The notes beneath the pieces are model-generated. The model saw nothing but the letters and a program-made list of their open reading frames with translations, had not been told where the DNA came from and did no database searches. Both the position numbers and the translations under genes were made by a program. A stretch of 64,000 bases of DNA from Pseudomonas lurida (GTDB lineage Bacteria > Pseudomonadota > Gammaproteobacteria > Pseudomonadales > Pseudomonadaceae): positions 124,001 to 188,000 of the forward strand of contig NZ_JAAMRE010000006.1 in NCBI RefSeq assembly GCF_013522705.1, in the 5' to 3' direction. Of this stretch, positions 7,521 through 19,108 are shown piece after piece (position 1 is the first letter of the stretch; every line of letters starts with the position of its first letter).

Positions 7521-9971
7521 TCAAAGGCATTGCACAGGCTTGGGAATATCGGTGAGGGCTTGGTCCGTGGGCAGCTTGCCCACTGCACAGTGCTCGGTGT
7601 CGTTCCAGCGCACGACCAGGCGGATGTCGGCGCTGATCCCCAGCAGATAGGTCACACCGCCCTCCCCTACGATGCCCAGCTCACGGTTGTTCTGCGCGTC
7701 CTGCACCGAGGCGCCGAAGGGCACCGGGCGGCCGTCGGAGCGGGTCAGCACGATGTAGGCGTTAAGGCCCTGGCGCGCGGCGAAGTCGACGTAGCCGATC
7801 GCACCCTCGGTCAACGCCAGCCGCTGCACAGGGTTGGAAACCTCGGTGTTGAGCGGCAGTTTTTCCATGTTGATGCGCGCGTCGTAGCCCTGGAACGACG
7901 GCACACCATCCAGTACGGCATAACCGTTTTTGTTCGAATGGACCTGACCGGTCAGCGCCACGTCCGGCACACCATTGGTGGACACCAGCAGCCGCGTGTC
8001 ACCGTTGATGCCGTTACCGTGGGCCGATACGCCATAGCGGGTGGCGATCAACGAACTGTCGATTTCACCGGTGACCGAGCTGTAGGTGCTGCCGTCGGTG
8101 GACACCGACGCGTTGGCGCGGTACGTCGACGTACGCTTGCCCACATAGGCGTTGACGTAGCGGTTATCGCTCACGCCGCCGTACACCTGATAGTTCAGGC
8201 CATCACCATCGTCGTGGCTGTAGCCGACACTGCTCGACGCCCCGCCGCTGCTGGAGCGCTGCATGCTGCTGGAGATGGTCGAATTGCCGCCCAGGGGCAC
8301 GGTCACGCCCAGGTAGATCTGCGAGTCGTAGCGCCGACTGCTCTGGGATTGGTACGCCGACAGGTTGACGTTGACGTTCCTGACGTTACCCACCGAGAAA
8401 CTGCGCGCCAGCGTCAGCCCGAAGCGTTCGGTCGGCGAGGCGTTCCAGTAGGTGGAGTGGTCGTAGGAAAGGGTGGTCGACAGCCCCGAGAATCGCTTGG
8501 AGAGCATCACCGAATAGCGCTGTTTGCTGGCATTGGACGCATAGGCGTCCGGGTCGCCCACAAACTGCGAAAAGTTGGTAAAGGTACGGTCGGAAAACCG
8601 GTAGCCCAGAAAGCGCAGGTCGGTACCCAGGCTGTCGAAGTGCTTGGAATAGTTGATGCGGTACGAGTTGCCCACCACTTTTTCGCCACTCCAGCGCAGC
8701 TTGGCACGCGAGGTGGTGACATCGGCGGACAGCGCACCCAACGCACCGAGGTCCTTGCCCACGCCGACTGCGTTCGACAGGTAGTCGGTAGCCGCCAACA
8801 CGCCGCCATAGACCGTCCAATCCAAAGGCAAGCCATAGGCCACTTCCGAGGCGACGAAACCAGGCTCGATACTGCCGCTGCCGTTTTGGCGGGGCTCACC
8901 GGCGCTCACCTTGTAGCGCAACTCGCCGGCACGGGCCAGGAACGGCACGGCGGCCGTGCTGACGCTGAAGGTTTGCTCGGTGCCGTCTTCCTCGCGCACG
9001 GTCACGTCCAGTGTGCCCTGGGCGCTGCTGCCCAGGTCCTGAATCGTGAAGGCGCCAGGAGTGACCGTGGTCGAATACAGCACACGACCCTGTTGCGACA
9101 CCGTGACCCGCGCATTGGTGCGCGCCACCCCATTGATCAACGGCGCATAGCCACGCAGACTCGGCGGCAGCATGCGGTCGTCACTGCTCAGGCTGACGCC
9201 GCGCAGGGCAAAGGTGTCGAACACGTCGGAGTTCAGGTAATCCTCGCCCACCGACAATTTCGAGCGAATCGACGGCAGCGCGCGGTAGGCATACAGGCGG
9301 TTGAGCTGGAACGCCTTCTCTCGCTCGCCACGGTCCTGGGTTGTCGACTCTTGCTGGGCCTGGTAGTCGGCGCGCAGGCGCCAGGCGTCGATATTCACCC
9401 CGGCGGTACCGTAGCTTTGCAACGAGCGCGAACTTCCCGAGCCGCCCGCACCCCAGGTCTGCCGGTTGTTGGCGATCACGCGGTAATCGAGCATCGCCCC
9501 ATCGAGGCCATCGCTCCAGGCGGCAGGCGGGATGTAAGTGGGATCGTCATACTCGAATGCAGCCTGAGGCAGGCTGATCGCCAGGCGCGCGAGGTTTTTC
9601 TGGTATTTGACGCTGGCCCCTTCGATGCCGCTGAGGTCGACACACTGGCCGTCGGCCAGGCGCGGTAGACCTTTGAACACAGCCGGCTTGAGGCCAAACG
9701 TGGCCACCCATGCTTCGGGCAGGCAGGCATAACTTTCCTGCCCGCTGGCATCGGCTTTGAATTCAACGGAACGGGTGCCGAAATAACGCTGGTTGACACT
9801 GGTGTCCAACAAGTAAGTGCCAGGCACTGTGTATTGCGCACGCGTGAACTGACCGAGGCTGATATCGTCATTATTGTCGATATTCAGAAACTCGTTATTG
9901 AACTCCACGGCATAGGAATACTGCGCAGCGGAAGTTAATAAATAGATCACGATAAGTTTGCGGCAGTACAC
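7521..9971 (-). CDS. Outer membrane fimbrial usher (PapC/FimD family), CUP operon 1
   Basis: This is a pilus assembly platform of 816 aa. It has a short signal peptide (to about YSYA), an N-terminal domain starting VEFNNEFLNID, a Cys pair (YACLPEAW...GQCVDL) typical of ushers, the barrel with SVGEDYLNSDVFDTFALRG and PSLRGYAPLINGVA motifs, and the C-terminal domain with the conserved late Cys pair (EHCAVG...VQCL). The start is a GTG at 9971. The usher is clearly diverged from the operon 2 usher, so the two operons are not a recent duplication. Confidence 0.93.
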   Translation of the reverse strand: MYCRKLIVIYLLTSAAQYSYAVEFNNEFLNIDNNDDISLGQFTRAQYTVPGTYLLDTSVNQRYFGTRSVEFKADASGQESYACLPEAWVATFGLKPAVFKGLPRLADGQCVDLSGIEGASVKYQKNLARLAISLPQAAFEYDDPTYIPPAAWSDGLDGAMLDYRVIANNRQTWGAGGSGSSRSLQSYGTAGVNIDAWRLRADYQAQQESTTQDRGEREKAFQLNRLYAYRALPSIRSKLSVGEDYLNSDVFDTFALRGVSLSSDDRMLPPSLRGYAPLINGVARTNARVTVSQQGRVLYSTTVTPGAFTIQDLGSSAQGTLDVTVREEDGTEQTFSVSTAAVPFLARAGELRYKVSAGEPRQNGSGSIEPGFVASEVAYGLPLDWTVYGGVLAATDYLSNAVGVGKDLGALGALSADVTTSRAKLRWSGEKVVGNSYRINYSKHFDSLGTDLRFLGYRFSDRTFTNFSQFVGDPDAYASNASKQRYSVMLSKRFSGLSTTLSYDHSTYWNASPTERFGLTLARSFSVGNVRNVNVNLSAYQSQSSRRYDSQIYLGVTVPLGGNSTISSSMQRSSSGGASSSVGYSHDDGDGLNYQVYGGVSDNRYVNAYVGKRTSTYRANASVSTDGSTYSSVTGEIDSSLIATRYGVSAHGNGINGDTRLLVSTNGVPDVALTGQVHSNKNGYAVLDGVPSFQGYDARINMEKLPLNTEVSNPVQRLALTEGAIGYVDFAARQGLNAYIVLTRSDGRPVPFGASVQDAQNNRELGIVGEGGVTYLLGISADIRLVVRWNDTEHCAVGKLPTDQALTDIPKPVQCL

Positions 9972-10006
9972 GGAAAGTACCCTATCAATTTGTTTTGGCA
10001 GGCAAG

Positions 10007-10030
10007 AAAAAAGGGGCTTTCACCCCTTTT
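10007..10030 (-). terminator. Intrinsic terminator/attenuator between pilin and usher genes
   Basis: Read on the minus strand, a 6-8 bp stem (AAGGGG/CCCCTT, 6-nt loop) is followed directly by a run of six T. It lies 25 bp after the pilin stop and 36 bp before the usher start. A leaky terminator here would give excess pilin over usher, chaperone, adhesin and the regulator encoded downstream. Confidence 0.75.
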
Positions 10031-10055
10031 ATCCAGAGCTGCTTAAACCGTTGAA

Positions 10056-10589
10056 TCAGTTGTAAGCAACGGTGAAGTTGGCGACGCTGTCTGCTTCACC
10101 GGTGGTTACGGAAGCGGCGGTGGCTTCGTACATGGCAGCGAAACTCACTGTGTTGTTACCGTTCAGCAGCAAGGTCGGAGCAACCTGCTCCTTGCCGTTT
10201 TCCAGCAGTTCGCCGGCACTGCTCTGCAGGCGGATACCGACGTTCTGAGCCAAACCGGTGGTGGCGAACAGGGCCGGAACAGTTGGATCAGTGGTGCCAG
10301 TGAAGGTGAAACGGGCGTTCTTGTAAGTCGTGGTATCACAATCGGTCAGGACGATGTCGAAGCCTTTCGGCTCCGAGCGGTCGGCAATTTTCTTGAACCG
10401 GTTGGAAGGCACCTGGCCCAATGGCACGGTCTGGTCCAGGGAGTTGGCATCAATGCCGCATGCGCCGGAAACGATTTCACCGGTAAAACGTATAACACCT
10501 GGGTTGCCGGTTGGTGAAGACGCCGCGTTGGCGAAAGAAGCAAGGCTCATAACTACGGTAGCGGCGGTAACAGCGACAATCTTTTTCAT
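10056..10589 (-). CDS. Major fimbrial subunit (type 1 pilin family), CUP operon 1
   Basis: This is a secreted pilin of 177 aa. The signal peptide ends at FANA-ASSP, and the pilin domain starts VIRFTGEIVSGACGID. The second Cys of the expected disulfide is in LTDCDTTT, and the protein ends with the aromatic strand SVANFTVAYN. It is followed by an intrinsic terminator, so it is probably the most abundant product of the operon. The region upstream (10590-11012) has no gene and carries the phased dyads described separately. Confidence 0.93.
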   Translation of the reverse strand: MKKIVAVTAATVVMSLASFANAASSPTGNPGVIRFTGEIVSGACGIDANSLDQTVPLGQVPSNRFKKIADRSEPKGFDIVLTDCDTTTYKNARFTFTGTTDPTVPALFATTGLAQNVGIRLQSSAGELLENGKEQVAPTLLLNGNNTVSFAAMYEATAASVTTGEADSVANFTVAYN

Positions 10590-11012
10590 TTAATGTTTCT
10601 CAGAGAAAGTAAGTGATCGGACCAGTTGGCCTGGCTTCGCAACCTTATCGGTAGTGGCAACTTCACTTATTTTAAGCACAAGTGCTGAATCGACGACTGA
10701 AGCCGAACAACTCCATCGCGCTGGTTATCCCCATAACGCTTTAATGTTCAACCAGCTTTCGAAACAGTGATGCCGTACTGACTTAGTAAAGAGGCCTGAG
10801 CAATGTTGCTCCGAGGAGAATAATGCGCGATGGGACTTACCGCTCTCGTAGGGGTTTTCTCTTCGAGATGTAGGAATTTTCCGCAGGACAATTCAATCGC
10901 GATCAGCTCACCCAGATTGACGAAACCTTGCGCTGAAGCGAGCAAGCTTGTTTGCGCGGGGCGCGCAGCGGCCCCAAACCGGACGGCTGGGGTTTATCGC
11001 AGAGAACACCGT
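10590..11012. other. 423-bp regulatory region upstream of CUP operon 1
   Basis: No credible gene lies here. The region separates the kinase stop codon (11013) from the pilin start (10589). The only structure I see is the pair of 22-bp-phased TAGG...TTTTC dyads at 10849-10884 and an AT-richer stretch on the promoter side of them (about 10600-10830). The kinase is therefore likely to end here and operon 1 to start from its own promoter. Confidence 0.6.
10849..10884. promoter_or_regulatory. Two 22-bp-phased response-regulator dyads upstream of CUP operon 1
   Basis: TAGGAATTTTCC at 10871 is preceded, 22 bp toward the pilin gene, by TAGGGGTTTTCT at 10849. The stronger copy is distal to the gene and the weaker copy proximal, the same geometry as before operon 2. 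This matches a primary site plus secondary dimer as known for BvgA. The regulator identity is inferred. Confidence 0.6.
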
Positions 11013-14660
<3,648 letters not shown>

Positions 14661-15287
14661 CTAGATCAGGTTATTGCGCTTGGCGAAATCGGCGAGGTAC
14701 ACCACCGATTTCACGTTGAGCTTTTCGATCAGCCGAGTTTTGTAAGTGCTCACCGTTTTGGCACTCAACAGCAACCCGTCGCCGATTTCCTTATTGGTCA
14801 AGCCGATGGAAAGTTGCTGCAAAATCGTCAACTCACGGTTGGACAGGCTCTGGATTAAGTCCAGGTCGGTGGCGTCGGTGTCTTTACGCCGCACCGAGCT
14901 GTTAGGCAGGTCCGGGAAAAACGTGTAGCCGCCCATCACCGCCTTGATTGCCTTGACCAACTCATCCAGGCCGTGGGTCTTGGAGATATAGGCCGCAGCG
15001 CCGGCTTTCATGCAGCGATTGGAATAGAACAGCGGCGACTGAGACGTGAGCACTAGAATCTTGCTGGGCAGCTCCAGTGCGCAGATGCGATTGATCACTT
15101 CCAGGCCGTCGAGCTTGGGCATGGCAATGTCGAGGATGATCACATCCGGGGCGTGCTCGCGTGCCAGCTGCACGGCGTCGGCGCCATTGTCGGCTTCCCA
15201 GACCTCGCCATAACCTTCCTGCTTGAGCAGCATGCAGACCGAAGAACGAATGAAGGGGTGGTCATCCACCACTAATGCTGTGTTCAT
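14661..15287 (-). CDS. NarL/BvgA/RocA-type response regulator paired with the hybrid kinase
   Basis: This is a 208-aa regulator. The receiver has VVDDHP, phospho-acceptor Asp53 (ILDIAMPKLDG) and Lys in ISKTHG; the LuxR-type helix-turn-helix contains LSNRELTILQQLSIGLTNKEIG and TVSTYKTRL, and ends VYLADFAKRNNLI, very like the BvgA C-terminus. An AGGGG lies 5 nt before the ATG. It is transcribed immediately upstream of the kinase (stop codon adjacent to the kinase ATG). By analogy to RocS1-RocA1 and BvgAS it should accept phosphate from the kinase Hpt and activate fimbrial promoters. It is a paralogue of the regulator in CUP operon 1. Confidence 0.94.
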   Translation of the reverse strand: MNTALVVDDHPFIRSSVCMLLKQEGYGEVWEADNGADAVQLAREHAPDVIILDIAMPKLDGLEVINRICALELPSKILVLTSQSPLFYSNRCMKAGAAAYISKTHGLDELVKAIKAVMGGYTFFPDLPNSSVRRKDTDATDLDLIQSLSNRELTILQQLSIGLTNKEIGDGLLLSAKTVSTYKTRLIEKLNVKSVVYLADFAKRNNLI

Positions 15288-15404
15288 TTGAACCCCTGTA
15301 AGGCATCACTAAAACTGGCCATGGGTACGACAGGAATGCGCAAGCGTGCAGGTTGAACGCGGCAAACCTTATCGCACAGCCGACAGCCAAGTCGCCATAA
15401 GCTG

Positions 15405-15418
15405 TAGGAAGTATCGTC
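15405..15418. promoter_or_regulatory. TAGGAA half-dyad upstream of the RocA-like gene
   Basis: TAGGAAG is present but the inverted partner is poor, so this is a half-site at best. It lies 118 bp upstream of the regulator start and just after the upstream REC-EAL stop. I list it because every other dyad of the cluster occupies the same kind of position; autoregulation is an inference. Confidence 0.35.
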
Positions 15419-15433
15419 GCTTTTCTGAAGAAC

Positions 15434-16636
15434 CTAAACTTTCTTTAAAACCGGTGCCGGCAGCGTCTCCAACCATCGCAGGAAAACACCCGCATTCATC
15501 GGCAATGCCAGGTGGTAACCCTGGCCGATGCGGCAGCCCATGGCCGTCAATGTGTCCTGCATGGTCTGGCTGCTGACCCCTTCGATCACCAGTTCCATGT
15601 GCAACGCACGGGTCAAGGCCAGCGCGCCCGCCACTACGGCGCGGCTGCCGGGGTTGACCAGGTCGTGGATCACCGAACCGTCCAGTTTGAGCTGGTTGAA
15701 CGGTAGTTGACCGAGCATCTTCAACGACGAAAACCCCATGCCGAAGTCATCCACCGCCAAGGAACAGCCGAGCATGCGCAGGCACACCAGGTTTTCCTGG
15801 GTGGCGGGTTTCAGGGCCAACAGGCCGTTTTCGGCCAGTTCGAAGGTGAAGGACTCACCGGGCAGTTCATGCCACAGCAAGGTGCGCTGGATATGCTTGA
15901 CCAGTGCCGGGCCGTCGAGCTGCGAGGCGTGCAGGTTGAATGACAGCTCCAGATCGATCCCCTGCAGGCGCAGTCCCTGCAGCAGGCCCATGGCCTGGTC
16001 GAACAATTGCTTGAACATCTCGTCGATCAGGTTGTATGCCACCATCCCCGCCAGAAACACCTGGGGCAACAGCACGCCTCTGGACGGGTGTTCCCAGCGC
16101 ACCAGCACTTCGGCGCCCGCCAATTGCCCGGTGTCCATGACGCGTTTGGGTTGGTACCAACCACGAAATTCCCCCAGGGCCAGGCCCAGGCGCAGATCCG
16201 CCTCACTGGGCAGCTCCATATTGGCGAGCGAGGCACTGCTCCCAGCGTCGGCGGGTCGACGGTACTGGCTCAGCACTTTGTGTAACGAACGCAGGCTCAA
16301 CGGGCGGTCGAAGACGCCGATCAGCGCCAGGCCACCGAACGACGGCATGTGCCCCAGTGCACGGCGAATATCCGGCGGCGTATCAACCGCCAGAATCAGC
16401 GCTTCGGCCAGGCCTTGCTGACTGACTCTGTCCAGAAACTCCAGGCCCTGGCGATCGCGACCGGTGATGTCACACAGCACCACATCCACTGCGCCCTGTT
16501 GCCGTAAATGCATCAATGCCTGATCGCCATCCACGGCCAGCACCAGATCGCGCGCTCCCAGACGCTGGAGCATCTTAACCAGCGCACTGCGCTTGAAACC
16601 TGGGTTCTCAACAACCAGCACACGTGGATAAGCCAT
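15434..16636 (-). CDS. RocR-like REC-EAL protein with a degenerate receiver
   Basis: This is a 400-aa receiver-EAL protein, colinear with P. aeruginosa RocR. The EAL part keeps Glu176 (EVL), Asn234, Glu266, Asp296-Asp297, Lys317, Glu352 and Gln372. However the EGVE motif reads EGVS (Ser at the position of the second Glu), and the helix after Glu266 reads AENG rather than TETG. The receiver keeps Asp56 but has EN instead of an acidic pair at 10-11 and Arg in place of the switch Lys (FDRP). Phosphodiesterase activity is possible but may be weakened or uncoupled from phosphorylation. It is the second RocR copy in this cluster and lies between the pseudo-receiver and the RocA-like gene. Confidence 0.88.
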   Translation of the reverse strand: MAYPRVLVVENPGFKRSALVKMLQRLGARDLVLAVDGDQALMHLRQQGAVDVVLCDITGRDRQGLEFLDRVSQQGLAEALILAVDTPPDIRRALGHMPSFGGLALIGVFDRPLSLRSLHKVLSQYRRPADAGSSASLANMELPSEADLRLGLALGEFRGWYQPKRVMDTGQLAGAEVLVRWEHPSRGVLLPQVFLAGMVAYNLIDEMFKQLFDQAMGLLQGLRLQGIDLELSFNLHASQLDGPALVKHIQRTLLWHELPGESFTFELAENGLLALKPATQENLVCLRMLGCSLAVDDFGMGFSSLKMLGQLPFNQLKLDGSVIHDLVNPGSRAVVAGALALTRALHMELVIEGVSSQTMQDTLTAMGCRIGQGYHLALPMNAGVFLRWLETLPAPVLKKV

Positions 16637-16666
16637 CGGCTCAAGTCCCTTGGCAGCGAACAGTGT

Positions 16667-16990
16667 CTAGATGGCCAGCGCCGAATGGGCGCACGAAGAA
16701 TCTGTATTGGTCGTAGGCAGCGAGTTCAGATCGTAGATGTAGGCGCTGCGAATATTGCGGCTGCGCCGGATAAAGTCAGCCATGTCCACACCGGCTTCGG
16801 TCGCCAGGGAAGCATTGACGATGACCAGGTCGAAGATCCAGGCATCGGCCTGGGTCAGCACGTCAAGTTCGTGGTAAGACGCTACCGGCGCGATGCGATA
16901 CTGGCCCAGCAGGTTCAAGCGTTTTTCGATCAGCAGCCGTTGGCTGTGACGTTTGTCGGCGATCAGTATCCGCAGGCGTTGCATGGTCAT
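16667..16990 (-). CDS. Stand-alone pseudo-receiver domain
   Basis: This is a 107-aa protein with a receiver-like start (LRILIADKRHSQRLLIEKRLNLLG) and spacing, but the phospho-acceptor position is Asn59 (LVIVNASL) instead of Asp, and no clear switch Lys follows. ATG at 16990 is preferred (GGGAA 9 nt upstream); 16984 is possible. It lies between the two REC-EAL genes. It could compete with true receivers for the kinase Hpt or bind the RocR-like proteins without being phosphorylated. I cannot match it to a named protein; the receiver assignment rests on the first half of the sequence. Confidence 0.65.
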   Translation of the reverse strand: MTMQRLRILIADKRHSQRLLIEKRLNLLGQYRIAPVASYHELDVLTQADAWIFDLVIVNASLATEAGVDMADFIRRSRNIRSAYIYDLNSLPTTNTDSSCAHSALAI

Positions 16991-17097
16991 GGCAGTCGGT
17001 TCCCGCACAATGAATGGAGTGGTCGTTTGCTTACAAGCGATAGGCCATCCTAGGCAGGGACCGGCTCAAACAGAGAAGGAAAACGCCCGCAACCGTG

Positions 17098-17111
17098 TAG
17101 GGCTTTTCCTA
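17098..17111. promoter_or_regulatory. Dyad TAGGGCTTTTCCTA upstream of the pseudo-receiver gene
   Basis: This inverted repeat of the TTTCCTA heptad overlaps the stop codon of the upstream REC-EAL gene and lies about 110 bp before the pseudo-receiver start. It is the same motif as before the fimbrial operons. Function is inferred from recurrence within the cluster. Confidence 0.5.
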
Positions 17112-18311
17112 CAGATTGTTGGATGGCGATGGTTGCCGTTGCAGCCATTGCAGAAAATTCGCTTCATTCATTGGCCGCGCGTACAGATAGCCCTGACCCA
17201 CTTCACCACCCAGGGCCAACAATTGCGCGCGTTGCGTCGGGGTTTCGATGCCTTCGATCACCACGTTCATGCCCAAAGCGTGACCGAGGGCCAGGGTGCC
17301 ACAGATCACCGCTCGGCAACGTGGCTCGTCGTCCAGCGTGCGGATGAACTCACCATCAAGCTTGATCTCGTTGAAGGGCAACTGGCACAGGCGCTGCAAC
17401 GAGGAAAAACCGGCGCCGAAATCATCGATGGACAAGCGGCAGCCCATCATGCGCAAGCGCACCAGGTTTTCCAGGTTGGGCACGGCAGCCTCCAGCAGCC
17501 CGACTTCCGTCAGCTCAAAGGTCAGGCACGAAGCGGGTATGGCATGCAGACGCAGGATGCCCTTGATGGTCGCCACTAACGCAGGGTTGGCCAACTGCGA
17601 CGCGTGCAAGTTGAAGGCGGTGTTTACCTGGAGGTCAAGTTCGCGCAGTCGACGTTGAAAGCTCAGCACCTGATCGAGTTGCGCGAACAGCAGCGTATCT
17701 ATCAATTCCAGGCGTTCCAGCACCGGCATGAAGGACGCCGGCGTCACTACCCCCAATGTCGGGTGCTGCCAACGGCACAATATCTCCGCCCCGCAAACCT
17801 CGCCGGTCAGCAGATTGAATTTGGGTTGATACCACGGCTGGAACTGCTGCTCGGCGATGGCGGTGCACACCTGCTCCTCGGTGGCCAGCCACACTTCTGG
17901 TCGCGCCTGTTTACTCACCGATGAATTCAAGTATCTGTTGATCAACTGCCGCAGCACATCACACGGCAACGGTTTGCCTACATCGCCGAGCAAATCCAGC
18001 CCTAGGATTTTGATGATCTGATGGATCGACCGACGCAGATCGGCGGGCAGCGAGCTGCTGATAATGATCGACTTGACCTGCCCTGACACACCTACCCGCT
18101 TCAAGAACTCCAACCCGTCCATGCCCTCCATTTGCAGGTCGCACAGAGCAATATCCACCCGTCCGACGGCATCCAGCACCGTTAACGCCTCGTAGCCATC
18201 GCTGGCTTCGAACACCTCATCACAGCCGAGGGAACGCAAGAGGTTTACAGCGACGGAGCGCTGAAAAACATGATCTTCGAGGACCAGAACGCGAAGCGGT
18301 AAACGGGACAT
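17109..18311 (-). CDS. RocR-type response regulator with c-di-GMP phosphodiesterase (EAL) domain
   Basis: This is a 400-aa REC-EAL protein with all expected residues. The receiver has an LEDH acidic pair, Asp58 (LCDLQMEGMDG) and Lys113 (VGKP). The EAL domain has Glu176 (EIL), Asn234, Glu266, Asp296-Asp297, Lys317, Glu353/Glu356 (EGIE) and a GQGY loop. It should hydrolyse c-di-GMP to pGpG and compete with RocA-like regulators for phosphate from the kinase, as known for RocR in P. aeruginosa, where it opposes fimbrial gene activation. Start chosen at ATG 18311, which gives the RocR N-terminus; the frame stays open to a TTG at 18425. It is the first gene of the minus-strand signalling block. Confidence 0.93.
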   Translation of the reverse strand: MSRLPLRVLVLEDHVFQRSVAVNLLRSLGCDEVFEASDGYEALTVLDAVGRVDIALCDLQMEGMDGLEFLKRVGVSGQVKSIIISSSLPADLRRSIHQIIKILGLDLLGDVGKPLPCDVLRQLINRYLNSSVSKQARPEVWLATEEQVCTAIAEQQFQPWYQPKFNLLTGEVCGAEILCRWQHPTLGVVTPASFMPVLERLELIDTLLFAQLDQVLSFQRRLRELDLQVNTAFNLHASQLANPALVATIKGILRLHAIPASCLTFELTEVGLLEAAVPNLENLVRLRMMGCRLSIDDFGAGFSSLQRLCQLPFNEIKLDGEFIRTLDDEPRCRAVICGTLALGHALGMNVVIEGIETPTQRAQLLALGGEVGQGYLYARPMNEANFLQWLQRQPSPSNNL

Positions 18312-18391
18312 GGGCGGCGGCTCTTGGGTTGGACGGTGCAAGTCTGCGTGCGATCGGGCTCTATTTGCGCATGAAAAAGCCTTTCTGCGTG

Positions 18392-18405
18392 TAGGAAAAT
18401 TCCCA
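18392..18405. promoter_or_regulatory. Dyad TAGGAAAATTCCCA upstream of the first REC-EAL gene
   Basis: This 14-bp near-perfect inverted repeat is centred about 87 bp before the RocR-like start codon and is the outermost copy of the cluster motif. It marks the probable upstream border of the regulon. Confidence 0.5.
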
Positions 18406-18490
18406 GCAACATCACCATGCTCCAAGCGGACGTTATTCCGTCATCAATGGGCATCATAGTAAGAGGCTCGCCAGCGCCAGGAGCCCATCA

Positions 18491-19012
18491 ATGATTCGCA
18501 AAGCACTCCCCTGCGACGCCCCGGCGATCGCCCAGGTGCATATCCGCAGCTGGCAGCACGCCTATCGTGACCTGATGCCTGCCCACTACCTGGACTCCCT
18601 GGACGCAACCCTGGCTCGCCGTGAAACACACTGGCGACGCGCGCTTGAGTCCGAGCAGTCATGCGTATGGGTCGCACAACTGAACGAGCAAGTCATTGGT
18701 TGGATCTGCGTCGGCGCCAGCCGTGACGAAGATTCTACCGGGGGCGATGTGGGTGAGATCGAAGCCCTCTATGTCATCGCCAGCCATTGGCACACCGGCG
18801 TCGGGCTGGCGTTGTGGAACGCCGGTGTGCGGGCGCTGAAGGCACAGGGCTTTAAGCGCGTGACACTTTGGGTCCTGAGCGGTAACGAACGGGCTCGGCG
18901 TTTTTATCAGCGGGTGGGGTGTCTAGAAGAAACCGGCAGTCGGCGCCCGCTTGAACGGGGTGGTGCCAGCCTGGCAGAGGTGAGATACGGCTTCTCCTTA
19001 CACACAACATAA
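18491..19012 (+). CDS. GNAT family N-acetyltransferase
   Basis: This is a 173-aa cytosolic acyltransferase of unknown substrate. It shows the GNAT order: N-terminal MIRKALPCDAPAIAQVHIRSWQHAYRDLMP, a central beta strand, the acetyl-CoA loop region after IEALYVIASHWHTGVGLALW, and the C-terminal NERARRFYQRVGC motif that contacts the cofactor. The start is flanked by a short intergenic gap and the gene is read away from the fimbrial block, so it marks the end of that region. The HAYRDLMP segment is typical of a common Pseudomonas GNAT subgroup without an assigned substrate. Confidence 0.9.
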   Translation: MIRKALPCDAPAIAQVHIRSWQHAYRDLMPAHYLDSLDATLARRETHWRRALESEQSCVWVAQLNEQVIGWICVGASRDEDSTGGDVGEIEALYVIASHWHTGVGLALWNAGVRALKAQGFKRVTLWVLSGNERARRFYQRVGCLEETGSRRPLERGGASLAEVRYGFSLHTT

Positions 19013-19108
19013 CGCTGTGGTGGCCACAGAGAAGCTCTAGAGATTGCCCCGCCGCCCCGCCCAACCTTATGCTCGAACGCTCCCCGCTCACCCGCACCCG
19101 GAGCCGCC

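Noticed and set aside
7176..9668. Long open frame on the plus strand opposite the operon 1 usher
   Set aside because: It is antisense to a clear PapC-family usher, has no recognisable domain, and its composition (many His, Gln, Arg, Ala, Val) is typical of a shadow frame in GC-rich DNA.
10748..10945. Small minus-strand frame within the operon 1 upstream region
   Set aside because: It overlaps the phased dyads, has no Shine-Dalgarno and no similarity I can recognise.
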